A stretch of DNA of 64,000 bases from Roseobacter weihaiensis (GCF_020622345.1 NZ_JACNMO010000021.1:1-64000); one strand, 5' to 3'. Positions 8,930 through 19,030 are shown, numbered from the stretch's first letter. A program made the numbers and translations. Notes: generated from the sequence alone by a model not told the origin.

Positions 8930-9616
8930 ATGAATGACCCTTACAACGCGCCTCCGGTGAACCCGTTACCGCCGGTGGTGGTGATCCTCTTTATGTCCAT
9001 CGCGCTGCCCGAAGTTGTGTTCAGCCTCGGGGCGCAGGGCTGGATCGGCGGGCCAGAGGCGGTGGGCTGGCGACTGGCAGCCGTGCAGCAATACGGGTTC
9101 TCCGGCGATCTCTTTGACTGGATGCTGGAAAACGGGCGCTGGATACCCGAGCATCTTTTGCGTTTTGTTTCCTATTCCTTCGTACATGGTGCCTTTACCG
9201 CCACGCTTTTTGCGGCTGTGCTGCTGCTCGCTCTTGGCAAGCTTGTAGGCGAGACCATGGGGCAGGTAGCCGTCGTGGTGCTGTTTTTCGGAGGCAGCAT
9301 GTTTGGCGCGCTGATCTACGGGCTTTTTCTGAATGATACAGCCTGGCTGGTGGGGGGCTTTCCGGCCGTCTACAGCCTGATTGGCGGGTATTCTTTTTTG
9401 ATGTGGCAAAGACTGGCAGAGACCGGGCAGCAGCAGATGCGCGCCTTCAGTCTGATTGCCATATTGCTCGGCCTGCAATTGATCTGGGGCGTGTTTTTCG
9501 GCCCCACAACGCAGTGGGTGGCCGATCTTGCCGGGTTCGGCTTTGGCTTTGTGGCGTCGGTTTTATTGGTGCCGGGCGGGCTGGCGCGGCTGCTCTATCA
9601 CCTGCGCCGCGACTAG
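8930..9616 (+). CDS. Rhomboid-like membrane protein, probably catalytically inactive
   Basis: A 228-residue membrane protein with about six hydrophobic segments and the rhomboid layout. RFVSYSFVHGAFTATLFAAV matches the helix-1/2 region. The usual GxSG active-site loop aligns with GGFPAVYSLIG at 142-152, where Phe144 replaces the catalytic Ser. The helix that should carry the catalytic His reads ADLAGFGFGF around 198-207, with no His. Seen: the fold pattern and both losses. Inferred: no protease activity, perhaps a chaperone or scaffold role. AAGGAAG precedes the ATG at 8930. Its stop overlaps the murJ stop region by four bases. Confidence 0.75.
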   Translation: MNDPYNAPPVNPLPPVVVILFMSIALPEVVFSLGAQGWIGGPEAVGWRLAAVQQYGFSGDLFDWMLENGRWIPEHLLRFVSYSFVHGAFTATLFAAVLLLALGKLVGETMGQVAVVVLFFGGSMFGALIYGLFLNDTAWLVGGFPAVYSLIGGYSFLMWQRLAETGQQQMRAFSLIAILLGLQLIWGVFFGPTTQWVADLAGFGFGFVASVLLVPGGLARLLYHLRRD

Positions 9617-11157
9617 GGCGCGCGCCGCAGGGCAGCCTTGAACTCTGCCAGGCGGAAGGCGCCCAGCAGTTGCCCGGCGCCAAAATAGGTCACGATCCCG
9701 ACGGCAATGAGAGCTGCAAGCGCCAGCGCCCGCCACCACGGCAGGCTCAAAAACGGGCTGAGCATCGCCGCCGCGATCCAAAGGGCGACCCCCATCACAA
9801 GCGAGGCCGCCACCATGCGCCAGATGCGGGCGCGAAACCGGTCGTCAAACTGCGCCACATCGCCGTAGGTTTGCGCGCCCTGTCGCAGCAGGCCCACCAT
9901 GACCCAGGCGGCCACGGTCGTGGCAATGGCGGGGGCAAACCACCCGATGACCGGGGCCAGCCCGATGGCAAGCACCGCGTTCACCACCATGGAGACAACC
10001 GCATATTGAAAGGGTCGCTTGGTGTCTTCGCGGGCAAAAAACACCGGCTGCATGATCTTTTGCAGCACAAAGGCGGGCAGGCCAAGACCATAGATCGCGA
10101 CGGCCAGCGCGATGGCTGCGGTGTCGTCAACGGTGGCCGCCCCCCGTTCGAACAGCACCGACACGAGCGGCAGCGGGATGATGATAAGCGCCACCGCCGA
10201 GGGGATGGTCAGCGCCAGAGCGATCTCGCCCGCCCGGCTGAGGGCGGATTTTGCGCCGCTGTCATCCCGGGTCTTGAGGCGGCGCGAGAGGTCCGGCAGC
10301 AGCACAACCCCTACCGCAATGCCGACAACGCCGAGTGGCAACTGATAAAGCCTGTCTGCTGCAAAGAGCCAACCCACCGCCTTGTCGAAATAGCTGGCCA
10401 CCTGCTGGCCCACCAGCAGGTTGATCTGGACCACCCCGCCGGCCAGAGCCGCCGGGAACGCCACACGTACGAGGTTGCGCATCTCAGGCGTCAGTCGCGG
10501 GCGTCTGATAGAGAGGGTGAAACCCGCCCGGCGGACTGCAATCCACAGCAGGCCGAATTGTGCCACGCCTGCCAGCGGGATCGCCCAGATCAGCGCGCGG
10601 GCCACGTCCCCACCGGCCCAGGCCGCCAATGCCATCGCGGCAATCAGCAGGACGTTCAGCAAGACCGGAGCAGCGGCAGCAGCCGCAAACCGGCCCGCCG
10701 CGTTCAGCATGCCCGACAGCAGCGCTGCCAGAGAGATAAAGAGGATATAGGGAAAGACGATGCGCCCGAATTCAACCGACAGGCCGAACTGCTCTTGCCC
10801 CGCAAAGCCGGAGGCCAGCGCATAGACCAGCCAAGGCATCGTCGCCAGCGCCAGCAGTGTCAGCGCGATCAGCACCGTGGCCAGCCCGGCAAAGGCGTCC
10901 GAGGCAAAGCCATCCGCGTCTTCGCCACCTTCCATCCGCTTGGAGAACATAGGCACGAAGGCCATGTTGAAGGCCCCCTCGGCAAAGAACCGGCGGAACA
11001 TATTGGGCAGACGGAACGCCACCACATAGGCCTGATAAAGGGGTCCGGTGCCCAGATAGGCGAGGATCATCGCGTCACGGACAAAGCCGAGCACGCGGCT
11101 CATCAACGTCCAGCCCCCTACCGTGAAAAAGCCGGACATGAGCCGGATGGGTTTCAA
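9613..11157 (-). CDS. murJ: Lipid II flippase MurJ
   Basis: Inner-membrane flippase moving lipid II to the periplasm during peptidoglycan synthesis. The 514-residue protein has about 14 hydrophobic helices and the MviN signature early on: SRVLGFVRDAMILAYLG, then FRLPNMFRRFFAEGAFNMAF. The length is typical. Its ATG overlaps the glnD stop by four bases (ATGA), so it is probably translated from the glnD message; a glnD-murJ pair is common in alphaproteobacteria. Confidence 0.95.
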   Translation of the reverse strand: MKPIRLMSGFFTVGGWTLMSRVLGFVRDAMILAYLGTGPLYQAYVVAFRLPNMFRRFFAEGAFNMAFVPMFSKRMEGGEDADGFASDAFAGLATVLIALTLLALATMPWLVYALASGFAGQEQFGLSVEFGRIVFPYILFISLAALLSGMLNAAGRFAAAAAAPVLLNVLLIAAMALAAWAGGDVARALIWAIPLAGVAQFGLLWIAVRRAGFTLSIRRPRLTPEMRNLVRVAFPAALAGGVVQINLLVGQQVASYFDKAVGWLFAADRLYQLPLGVVGIAVGVVLLPDLSRRLKTRDDSGAKSALSRAGEIALALTIPSAVALIIIPLPLVSVLFERGAATVDDTAAIALAVAIYGLGLPAFVLQKIMQPVFFAREDTKRPFQYAVVSMVVNAVLAIGLAPVIGWFAPAIATTVAAWVMVGLLRQGAQTYGDVAQFDDRFRARIWRMVAASLVMGVALWIAAAMLSPFLSLPWWRALALAALIAVGIVTYFGAGQLLGAFRLAEFKAALRRAP

Positions 11158-13931
11158 CTCTCGGCCCTTTCGACGCCCTGGTCGATGGCCGCACGCAGGC
11201 GGCGTTCAAGGCTGCGCTGCTTGCTTTCGGAGTAGTATTTCAGCCCGAACATATCCTTGACATAGAAGGTATCGACCACCTGCTCGCCGTAGGTCGCAAT
11301 CACGGCATTGGCGACATAGACGTTCGCCTCTGCCAGCGTGCGGGCCAGATCATGCAGCAGGCCGGGGCGGTCGCGGGTATCCACTTCGATGATCGTGTAG
11401 ATTTCCGAGCCTTCGTTGTCGAAGGTGATATGGGTCGGCACCTTGAACGCACGTTCGCGCTTTTTGACCTTGTCGCGGGATTTCATCGCCTCGGTGGTGA
11501 CCACTTCGCCCTTCAGGGTCCGCTCGATCATCTTGCGCAGGCGGGGCAGACGGGCGGCGTCGTAAGGGTTCCCATCAGCATCCTGTATCCAGTAGGCGTC
11601 CGTGACCATGCCGTCCTTGGTGGTGTAGCTGCGCGCGTCGACCACATTGGCCCCCACAAGCGCCAGCGCCCCCGCAAGTCTCGCAAAGATGCCCGGGTGG
11701 TCCGACATGACAAAGCAGGCGCGGGTGGCGTCCCGCTCTTCGTCAGGGTGCAGATCAATGAGGATCTCGTCCTCTTTGACGTTGCGCAGCATTTCGGCAA
11801 AGACCTTATGCGCGGTGACATGCAGACCCTGCCAATAGGGATCGTAATGGCGGGCGGTTTCGGTCTGCAAATCCTTGCGCGACCAGTCGCTGAGCGCCTC
11901 GCGCAGGGCTCGTTTTGCTTCCACCCCACGGTTCTCGCGATTGAGATCTTCGAGACCGGTTTCAAGCGCCCTTTTGGTCTGACGGTAGAGCGCGCGGATC
12001 AGAACGGCTTTCCAGTTGTTCCAGGTGTTCGGGCCGACACCGCGAATATCGCAGACCGTGAGAACGCAGAGCAGATCAAGCCGTTTAACCTCTCTCACGG
12101 CCTTGGCAAAATCGCGTACCGTGCGCGGGTCCGCAATATCCCGCTTTTGCGCCATGTCCGACATCAGCAGGTGATAGCGCACCAGCCAGTCGATGGTGTC
12201 CGTATCCGCCTTGCTGAGCCCCAGACGGGGGGCAATCTTGCGGGCCATCTGTGCGCCGAGAATGGAATGGTCTTCGGGGCGGCCCTTGCCGATGTCATGC
12301 AGCAACAGCGCGGTATAGAGCACCTTGCGATCCACCCCCTTCTTGAGGATGGAAGACACAACGGGCAGGTCTTCCTCCAACTCGCCGCGTTCGATCTGGG
12401 CGAGGTTCTTGATGCATTGGATGATGTGCTCGTCCACGGTGTAGCTGTGGTACATGTTGAACTGCATCATGGCCACGATGGGCTCGAACTCGGGGATGAA
12501 ACTCGCCAGCACCCCCAGTTCATTCATGCGCCGCAGCGCCCGCTCCGGGTTGCCATGCTTGAGCAACAGATCAAAGAAAATCCGGCGCGCTTCGGGGTTG
12601 GCGCGCATGTCGTCGTCAATCAGGTGCAGGTTGGATTTGACCAGACGCATGGCATCTGGATGGATCAGCATGCCGGTGCGCAGGGCTTCTTCAAAAAGCC
12701 GCAGCAGATTGACCCGGTCTTTGAAAAACACCGCGTCATCGGCAATAGCTATCCGGTTGTGTACGACCTTGTAGCCGGGTTTGACCTTTGGCTTGCGGCG
12801 AAAGATGCGGTCCAGCAGCGGGTCGTCCTTGACGTGATCCGCCTCCAGTTTGGTCAGAAAAATCCGTGTCAGATCGCCGACCTCGGTGGCATGCAGAAAG
12901 TACTGCTGCATGAAGACCTCGACCGCGCGGCGGCCGTTGACGTCTTCGTAGCCCATGGCCTCGGCGACCTGCACCTGCATGTCAAAGGTCAGCTGTTCGA
13001 TGGCGCGCCCCGAGAGCAGGTGCAAATGCCCGCGCACCGCCCAGAGGAAATCCTCGGCGGCCACAAAGCTTTCAAACTCTTCCGCCGAAAAGACTCCCAG
13101 GCCGACAAGGTCCGCGGCATCCTTCACCCCGTGAATATGTTTGGCGATCCAGAACAGGGACTGCAGATCCCGCAGACCGCCTTTGCCCTCCTTGACATTC
13201 GGCTCAACCACGTACCTTTGACCGTATTTCACATGACGGTTTTCGCGTTCCGCCAGCTTGGCCTCGATGAACTGCTTGCCGGATCCGGTAAAGAGATCGG
13301 TGCGCAAGCGATCCGCAAAGGTTTGCGCCAGCGCGCTGTCACCGGCCAGAAAGCGGTGTTCCAGCATGGCGGTCTGGATGGTGAAATCGGATGCCCCCAG
13401 ACGCAGGCAGTCTTTGATCGTACGGCTGGCGTGGCCCACCTTGAGCTTGAGGTCCCACAGGATGTAGAGCATTGATTCGATCACGCTCTCGGCCCAGGCG
13501 GTGATCTTGTAGGGGGTCAGAAACAGCAGGTCGACGTCCGAAAAAGGCGCCATTTCGCCCCGCCCGTAGCCGCCAACAGCAATCACAGCGAGATGTTCGC
13601 TGGACGTCGGGTTTGGTTTGGGATGCAATACGTCTTTGGCCACATACAACGCTGCTGTCACCAATCGATCTGTCAGGTAGGTATAGGCCCGCGTCATCGC
13701 GCGGGCCTCAAAGGGGGCGTCTGAAAAAGCCTCCGCAATGGCCTGACGGCCCGACCTTTGCGACTCTCGCAGCAGCTTGACGGCCGCCGCCCGCACCTCC
13801 GAGGACTTCCCATGATGGGCAGTTGCCTCGGTAAACGAGCGATGAAAGGCTGCCGTGTCAAAGATGCGTTCAGGGGCGCAGATCAACTGGGCCGGGGGGC
13901 GTTGATCTGCCGATAAGGCGGGTGAATTCAT
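11154..13931 (-). CDS. glnD: Bifunctional [protein-PII] uridylyltransferase / uridylyl-removing enzyme
   Basis: Main nitrogen sensor: it uridylylates PII when glutamine is low and removes UMP when glutamine is high. The 925 residues include an N-terminal nucleotidyltransferase (GGYGRGEMAPFSDVDL, residues 120-135), the GlnD linker domain, an HD hydrolase domain (LLHDIGKGRPEDHS near 540-555) and two C-terminal ACT domains (near 735 and 850) that bind glutamine. I chose the ATG at 13931, with AAGG upstream and ten bases after the preceding gene, instead of a longer reading that would run into that gene. Confidence 0.95.
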   Translation of the reverse strand: MNSPALSADQRPPAQLICAPERIFDTAAFHRSFTEATAHHGKSSEVRAAAVKLLRESQRSGRQAIAEAFSDAPFEARAMTRAYTYLTDRLVTAALYVAKDVLHPKPNPTSSEHLAVIAVGGYGRGEMAPFSDVDLLFLTPYKITAWAESVIESMLYILWDLKLKVGHASRTIKDCLRLGASDFTIQTAMLEHRFLAGDSALAQTFADRLRTDLFTGSGKQFIEAKLAERENRHVKYGQRYVVEPNVKEGKGGLRDLQSLFWIAKHIHGVKDAADLVGLGVFSAEEFESFVAAEDFLWAVRGHLHLLSGRAIEQLTFDMQVQVAEAMGYEDVNGRRAVEVFMQQYFLHATEVGDLTRIFLTKLEADHVKDDPLLDRIFRRKPKVKPGYKVVHNRIAIADDAVFFKDRVNLLRLFEEALRTGMLIHPDAMRLVKSNLHLIDDDMRANPEARRIFFDLLLKHGNPERALRRMNELGVLASFIPEFEPIVAMMQFNMYHSYTVDEHIIQCIKNLAQIERGELEEDLPVVSSILKKGVDRKVLYTALLLHDIGKGRPEDHSILGAQMARKIAPRLGLSKADTDTIDWLVRYHLLMSDMAQKRDIADPRTVRDFAKAVREVKRLDLLCVLTVCDIRGVGPNTWNNWKAVLIRALYRQTKRALETGLEDLNRENRGVEAKRALREALSDWSRKDLQTETARHYDPYWQGLHVTAHKVFAEMLRNVKEDEILIDLHPDEERDATRACFVMSDHPGIFARLAGALALVGANVVDARSYTTKDGMVTDAYWIQDADGNPYDAARLPRLRKMIERTLKGEVVTTEAMKSRDKVKKRERAFKVPTHITFDNEGSEIYTIIEVDTRDRPGLLHDLARTLAEANVYVANAVIATYGEQVVDTFYVKDMFGLKYYSESKQRSLERRLRAAIDQGVERAES

Positions 13932-13941
13932 GCAGTGTGCC

Positions 13942-15117
13942 TTAGAATCCCGCCCCGCCAAAGCGTTGGGGTGCCGGGCTGATGATTGAAACCTGTGCAT
14001 TAGCGATGGTCGCCACCGCGAGGCCACGGGTGTTGGTCCCGTTGGCGTTCAACCGAAAGATACCGCTTGCCCCGCGAAACCCGGCACCCTGGGTCAGGGC
14101 CGCTGTCGTGAGCGCGTCGGACTGACCTTGGCTTGCAAGCGCGCCAATGGCGGCAATGGCATCGAATGCAAGCCCGCCGATGGGGTGCGGTGCCGCGCCG
14201 TAGGCCGCTTGATACTGGTTGCTGAAGGCTGCTGTTGCGCTTTGATCCGGAATGGCGAACCAGCCGTTTTGTACACCGGGCAAGCTCAGGGTCTGGGCCG
14301 GAATATCCCAGCGTGTCAGACCGATGAACTGGGTCACATCGCTTGATACGCCCGCCTCTGGCAGGAGCTGGGACAGAAGTGGCAGGGCTGTGGCCGTATC
14401 AGTGGTGAAGAAAACGGCGTCTGCACCGTTATCCGTCACGGCGGCCTTGATGCGGGGAATGGCTGCGATCACATCCTGCTGAGACAGCGCATATCCAACC
14501 GTTTCAACAACGCTGGCACCCTGCGCTGCGACCGCTTGCTGGATGGCATCTCGGGCCTGCATGCCGGCGGCATCCTGTCCGTAAACGGTCACAAACCGTT
14601 GCTTGCCCTGCGATGCGGCGTAGCTTGCCATCCGGCGCGCTGTATTCTGAAAGGTTGGACCCAGAACAAAGAGGTTTCCGCCGGCAATGGCGGCGTTATT
14701 CGAGAACGACAGCACATTCACACCCCGGCCGGCCACGGCTTTGCCAACGGCGTTTGCCGAGGCGGCAAAAACCGGCCCAATGATGATCTTGGCGCCTTCA
14801 TCCACGGCCTTGTTGGCATTTGCAGCCGCCAGCGCGGCATCCCCCGCAGTCTGGTAAACCCGCAGGTCAATCTCCACACCGTTGAGGTCACGCATGGCCA
14901 GGCGCGCGGCGTTCTCAAGGCTGCGGGCCAAGAGCTCATCGGTGCCTTGGCCCGATCCGCTTGGGACCAGCAAGGCGACCGGAACCGGGTCACCCGTTGG
15001 CCCGCCTGCACCTGAAAGCCCACCGGGGATGGTGTCGCAGGCCGCCAGCGTCAAGGCGAGCAAAGGCAAAACCAGCGCACGGAGTGTCTTGCGGGCGGAG
15101 GGGAAAACGGCAAACAT
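13942..15117 (-). CDS. LpoA-like penicillin-binding-protein activator lipoprotein
   Basis: A 391-residue exported lipoprotein. The signal peptide ends at the lipobox LTLAAC, with C27 the lipidated residue. The mature part is a type 1 periplasmic binding fold (LivJ-like), containing PVALLVPSGSG and GAKIIIGPVFAASANAVG. LpoA of gammaproteobacteria shares this fold and activates PBP1a. Here, too, the gene sits beside rsmI and yraN, as lpoA does in E. coli. A role in cell-wall synthesis fits with murJ downstream, but an amino-acid-binding function is not excluded. The ATG at 15117 has GGAG upstream; the open frame continues to 15342 but lacks the signal sequence logic. Confidence 0.82.
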   Translation of the reverse strand: MFAVFPSARKTLRALVLPLLALTLAACDTIPGGLSGAGGPTGDPVPVALLVPSGSGQGTDELLARSLENAARLAMRDLNGVEIDLRVYQTAGDAALAAANANKAVDEGAKIIIGPVFAASANAVGKAVAGRGVNVLSFSNNAAIAGGNLFVLGPTFQNTARRMASYAASQGKQRFVTVYGQDAAGMQARDAIQQAVAAQGASVVETVGYALSQQDVIAAIPRIKAAVTDNGADAVFFTTDTATALPLLSQLLPEAGVSSDVTQFIGLTRWDIPAQTLSLPGVQNGWFAIPDQSATAAFSNQYQAAYGAAPHPIGGLAFDAIAAIGALASQGQSDALTTAALTQGAGFRGASGIFRLNANGTNTRGLAVATIANAQVSIISPAPQRFGGAGF

Positions 15118-15205
15118 AAGGTGGTACTCCAGCAGGGGTGGCGCGGCTTTTCGGGGCCGCACCAGGATGGGGCAATCATAGTCGTCACGAAAGGCGGGTC
15201 CAGCG

Positions 15206-16063
15206 TTGAATTTTCGAAAGGTGCCTTTGGCGGCGGGGCTCCACTTTGTCGGGGTGCCGATTGGAACGGCGCGCGACATCACGTTGCGCGCGCTTGACGT
15301 GCTGGCCAGCGCGGACATTCTCGCGGCCGAAGACACCCGCACCCTGCGGCACCTGATGGATATTCACGCCATCCCCCTGGCGGGTCGGACGGTGATCGCG
15401 CTGCACGATCACAGCAAGCGCGGCGTGTCAGACCGGCTTGTGGCGGCGATGGCAGAGGGGAAATCCGTCGCCTATGCCGCGGAAGCGGGCATGCCATTGA
15501 TCGCGGATCCGGGCTTTGAACTGGGCCGCGCGGCGATTGCCGCAGACCAGCCCGTGACCTGTGCGCCGGGACCTTCGGCGGCTCTGACGGCGCTGGTGCT
15601 TGCGGGGCTTCCCACGGATGCGTTTTTCTTCGCCGGTTTTTTGCCCAGTGCCAAAGCGGCGCGACGCACGGCGCTCGAAGGGTTGCGAGAGGTGCCGGGG
15701 ACGTTGGTTTTCTACGAGTCGCCAAAGCGTCTGGCGGCGATGCTTGAGGATGCCGCGGACGTGCTCGGCCTGGCTCGGGCCGCAGCGGTTGCCCGTGAAA
15801 TCACAAAGAAATTCGAGGAAATACGAAGAGGTAGTCTGCAGGAATTGGCGGCAGGTTTTGCGGGTGAAACCGTCAGGGGTGAGATCGTCGTTCTGATTGA
15901 TCGTGCGCGTTCAGAAAAAATTACCGAATTGGATATAGAAGCCGATCTTGAAACGGCGTTTGCGGCACATTCCATGCGGGACGCGGTTGATCTGGTCGCC
16001 AAGGCCCATAACCTGCCACGCCGCCAAGTTTACCAGATGGCGTTGGCGCTGCGTAAGGAATGA
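15206..16063 (+). CDS. rsmI: 16S rRNA 2'-O-ribose C1402 methyltransferase
   Basis: Methylates the ribose of C1402 in 16S rRNA using S-adenosylmethionine; works with RsmH in the decoding centre. The 285-residue product shows the tetrapyrrole-methylase-like fold: FVGVPIGTARDITLRAL, AEDTRTLRHL, and CAPGPSAALTALVLAGLPTD. It starts with TTG at 15206, supported by AGGCGGG upstream and by the family's usual N-terminus; there is no ATG near and a stop lies upstream at 15179. It is divergent from the lipoprotein gene and four bases from yraN. Confidence 0.94.
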   Translation: MNFRKVPLAAGLHFVGVPIGTARDITLRALDVLASADILAAEDTRTLRHLMDIHAIPLAGRTVIALHDHSKRGVSDRLVAAMAEGKSVAYAAEAGMPLIADPGFELGRAAIAADQPVTCAPGPSAALTALVLAGLPTDAFFFAGFLPSAKAARRTALEGLREVPGTLVFYESPKRLAAMLEDAADVLGLARAAAVAREITKKFEEIRRGSLQELAAGFAGETVRGEIVVLIDRARSEKITELDIEADLETAFAAHSMRDAVDLVAKAHNLPRRQVYQMALALRKE

Positions 16064-16067
16064 CATT

Positions 16068-16448
16068 GTGCAAACCGGCGTGTCTAAAGGTCATACCGGC
16101 AGAATGGCCTATCATGCCGGCCTCGCTGCGGAGGATATCGTTGCGCGCACCTATCTTGAGTGCGGCTATGAGGTGGTTGCGCAGCGTTGGCGCGGATCTG
16201 GCGGAGAAATTGATCTCATCCTGCGCGGCGGCGATGTCCTGGTCTTTGCCGAGGTCAAGAAAAGCGCCACCTTTGCGCGGGCGGCAATGCGGATTACGCC
16301 CAAGCAAAAGCAGCGTATTTTTGCCGCGGCAAACGAATTTGTCCTCGAAGAACCCAAGGGGTTGCTCACCGACATGCGGTTCGACGTGGCCTTGGTGAAC
16401 GGGATCGGTGACGTTGATATCGTCGAGAATGCGCTGGGTGATGGCTAG
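16068..16448 (+). CDS. YraN family (UPF0102) endonuclease-fold protein
   Basis: A 126-residue protein with a restriction-endonuclease-like core: YHAGLAAEDIVARTYLECGY opens the fold, and GGEIDLILRGGDVLVFAEVKK carries the D-ExK type residues. The function of the family is unproven, though DNA processing is suspected. I chose GTG at 16068, four bases after rsmI with AAGGA upstream; an internal ATG at 16104 is the alternative. It lies between rsmI and gshB in one plus-strand run. Confidence 0.85.
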   Translation: MQTGVSKGHTGRMAYHAGLAAEDIVARTYLECGYEVVAQRWRGSGGEIDLILRGGDVLVFAEVKKSATFARAAMRITPKQKQRIFAAANEFVLEEPKGLLTDMRFDVALVNGIGDVDIVENALGDG

Positions 16449-16520
16449 TTTCTGAGCGGGTTGGCATTGCGTCCCTGCGCTGGCTGCGCCATTTAGGCGC
16501 CAGCAGTGCAAGGAACAGCC

Positions 16521-17456
16521 ATGAAAATCTCTTTTCAGATGGACCCGATCGAAAGTGTCGATATCAACGCCGACAGCTCCTTCAGGCTGGCGGAGGAGGC
16601 ACAGACACGTGGACATACCCTGTTTTTCTATACGCCGGATCACCTTGCCTATCAGGAAGGGCGTATAACAGCGCGAGGCCATGATCTGAAGGTCCAGCGG
16701 GTTCAAGGCAATCACGCCCTTTTGGGAGAACGCCGCGAGGTCGATCTGGCGGATTTTGACGTGGTCTGGTTGCGCCAGGACCCGCCTTTCGACATGCACT
16801 ATATCACATCGACACATTTGCTGGATCGGCTGGCCCCGCAAACTCTGGTGGTGAATGATCCGTTCTGGGTTCGAAACTACCCGGAAAAGCTGCTGGTTCT
16901 GGATTTCCCGGACCTCACGCCCCCCACGACCATTGCGCGTGACCTTGAGACCATCAAAGCCTTCAAGAAAAAGCACGGCGATGTGATCCTCAAACCCCTC
17001 TATGGCAATGGCGGGGCAGGGGTGTTCCGGCTGGATGCACAGGATCGTAATCTGACGTCCTTGCATGAATTGTTTTCGGGTTTTTCGCGTGAACCGCTGA
17101 TTGTTCAGAAATTCTTGCCCGCAGTCTCAAATGGTGACAAGCGTATCATTCTGGTCGATGGCGCACCGGTTGGTGCCATCAATCGTGTTCCCGCGACAGG
17201 TGAGACGCGATCCAATCTGCACGTTGGTGGCCGACCGGAAAAGATCGGACTGTCTGACAGAGATCAGGAGATTTGCACGCGGATCGGTCCTCTGTTGAAA
17301 GAAAAAGGTCAGATTTTTGTAGGGATCGATGTGATTGGTGACTACCTGACTGAGATCAACGTCACATCGCCGACAGGTATTCAGGAACTGGAGCGGTTTG
17401 ACGGTGTCAACATTGCCGCGAAAATCTGGGATGCTATCGAGGCGCGTTGCGCCTAG
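16521..17456 (+). CDS. gshB: Glutathione synthetase
   Basis: ATP-grasp ligase joining gamma-glutamylcysteine and glycine, the last step of glutathione synthesis. 311 residues is normal. It begins [14 protein letters not shown] (substrate domain). The ATP-grasp part contains [17 protein letters not shown], and the metal-binding end reads [27 protein letters not shown] precedes the ATG at 16521. The stop overlaps by four bases the stop of the convergent ComM-type gene. Confidence 0.96.
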   Translation: MKISFQMDPIESVDINADSSFRLAEEAQTRGHTLFFYTPDHLAYQEGRITARGHDLKVQRVQGNHALLGERREVDLADFDVVWLRQDPPFDMHYITSTHLLDRLAPQTLVVNDPFWVRNYPEKLLVLDFPDLTPPTTIARDLETIKAFKKKHGDVILKPLYGNGGAGVFRLDAQDRNLTSLHELFSGFSREPLIVQKFLPAVSNGDKRIILVDGAPVGAINRVPATGETRSNLHVGGRPEKIGLSDRDQEICTRIGPLLKEKGQIFVGIDVIGDYLTEINVTSPTGIQELERFDGVNIAAKIWDAIEARCA

Positions 17457-18955
17457 CTGCCGCCCATACGGTATCCGACAGCTTCGGCGACATGGGGCCT
17501 TCTGACGGTGTCTGAATGGTCCAGATCAGCAATGGTACGCGCAACCCGCATCACGCGGTGATATCCCCGTGCCGAAAGACGGAACCGCTCTGCCGCGCGC
17601 AGCAGCAACTCGCGCCCTTCGCTGTCGGGTGTTGCAACCTCTTCAAGAGCCTCGCCTGCGGCATCGGCATTCGAGCGCATGTCGGGGTGTGCGTCAAACC
17701 GTGCCCGCTGCACCGCCTGCGCCGCTGCGACCCGGTCTGCAACGGTGCTTGACCGCTCGCCGGCCTTGGGCAGATCGAGATCGGTGTAGGACACCGGTGG
17801 CACATCCACGCGCAGATCAAAGCGATCCATCAGGGGGCCGGAAATCCGCCCCAGGTAGTCGTCGCCACAGGCCGGAACGCGGGCACAGGCGCGCTCGGGG
17901 TCCGTCATGTAGCCACATTTGCAGGGGTTGGCCGCGGCCACAAACATAAAACGGCAAGGGTATTTTACATGGGCATTGGCCCGTGAAATCATGACGTTGC
18001 CTGTCTCCAGTGGTTGGCGCAGGGTCTCAAGCACATTTCTAGGGAACTCGGGCAGCTCATCCATGAATAGGACACCGTTATGGGCCAGTGAGACCTCCCC
18101 CGGTTTAGCCATTCTACCGCCACCGATGATCGCCGCCATGGAAGACGTGTGGTGCGGGTCACGAAAAGGGCGTTCGCGCGAGATGCCGCCTTCGTCGAGC
18201 AGGCCCGCGACAGAGTGGATGATCGACGTCTCCAGGGCCTCCTGCGCCGAAAGAGGGGGCAGAATGCCGGGCAGGCGGCGTGCGAGCATGGATTTACCGG
18301 ACCCGGGCGTGCCCACCATCAACATGTGATGGCGGCCTGCCGCGGCGATTTCCAGCCCACGTTTGGCGCGCTCTTGGCCTTTCACATCATGTAGATCCAG
18401 TGTGGTGGGGGCGGCGAGCACCTCGCCCGGTTCGGCGTCGCTGATGGGGTTCTGACCGGTGAAATGGCGCACGACATCGCCAAGATTTTTGGCGGCGACG
18501 ACCCGCGCGCCGCTGACCCAGGCGGCTTCCTTGCCGCAAGCCAGCGGGCAGAGCAGGATGTGCGCGTCCTCCGCCGCGGTCATCGCAGCGGGCAGCGCCC
18601 CCGTGACAGGTACCAGCTTGCCGTCCAGCGAGAGTTCACCCAGAGAGACGACGGACATGATGATGTCATGGGGGATGATGTTCAGCTCGGCCAAAAGCGA
18701 AACTGCGATTGGCAGATCGAAGTGGCTGCCTTCCTTGGGCAGATCGGCAGGGCTCAGATTGATGGTGACCTTTTTTGACGGAAAGGCGATCGCCATGCTG
18801 GCGAGAGCCGCGCGCACACGCTCCTTTGCCTCGGACACCGCTTTGTCGGGCAGGCCCACAATGCTGAAGCCCGGCAACCCCGGCGAGAGCGAGCATTGAA
18901 CTTCAACCGGGCAAGCCTCAACGCCCCGAAAAGCCACAGAATAGGTCAGTGACAC
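17453..18955 (-). CDS. comM: YifB/ComM family Mg-chelatase-like AAA+ ATPase
   Basis: A 500-residue ATPase of the ComM type. In Vibrio cholerae ComM is a helicase promoting branch migration during natural transformation. The N-terminal Lon-like domain starts [15 protein letters not shown]. The ATPase core has Walker [17 protein letters not shown], Walker B-type LFMDELPEF, and a Cys-containing segment ([17 protein letters not shown]). GTG at 18955 is chosen because the GGGGG stretch upstream is better spaced for it than for the TTG at 18958. A role in DNA uptake here is inference only. Confidence 0.9.
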   Translation of the reverse strand: MSLTYSVAFRGVEACPVEVQCSLSPGLPGFSIVGLPDKAVSEAKERVRAALASMAIAFPSKKVTINLSPADLPKEGSHFDLPIAVSLLAELNIIPHDIIMSVVSLGELSLDGKLVPVTGALPAAMTAAEDAHILLCPLACGKEAAWVSGARVVAAKNLGDVVRHFTGQNPISDAEPGEVLAAPTTLDLHDVKGQERAKRGLEIAAAGRHHMLMVGTPGSGKSMLARRLPGILPPLSAQEALETSIIHSVAGLLDEGGISRERPFRDPHHTSSMAAIIGGGRMAKPGEVSLAHNGVLFMDELPEFPRNVLETLRQPLETGNVMISRANAHVKYPCRFMFVAAANPCKCGYMTDPERACARVPACGDDYLGRISGPLMDRFDLRVDVPPVSYTDLDLPKAGERSSTVADRVAAAQAVQRARFDAHPDMRSNADAAGEALEEVATPDSEGRELLLRAAERFRLSARGYHRVMRVARTIADLDHSDTVRRPHVAEAVGYRMGGS

Positions 18956-19030
18956 CAAAAACCCCCAAACATGTTGTCGAGATTAATCGCTAAGTCACTT
19001 AAGTTACCGAAAGGTTAAGGCGGGGGGAGA

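Noticed and set aside
9403-11235. A 610-codon open frame antisense to murJ
   Set aside because: Low-complexity Arg/Gly/His-rich translation without recognisable domains; murJ on the other strand is certain.
11352-13475. A 707-codon open frame on the plus strand inside glnD
   Set aside because: It lies wholly antisense to glnD, has no family match and is the usual by-product of GC-rich codon use.
16478-16510. Bulged GC hairpin between yraN and gshB as a terminator
   Set aside because: No T-run follows, the stem is interrupted by a three-base bulge, and gshB seems to continue the same transcription unit.
18999-19018. TTACC-N4-GGTTAA palindrome upstream of comM
   Set aside because: It resembles the RutR-type half-sites only in part, lacks the A/T flanks of the spacer and has no functional link to pyrimidines.
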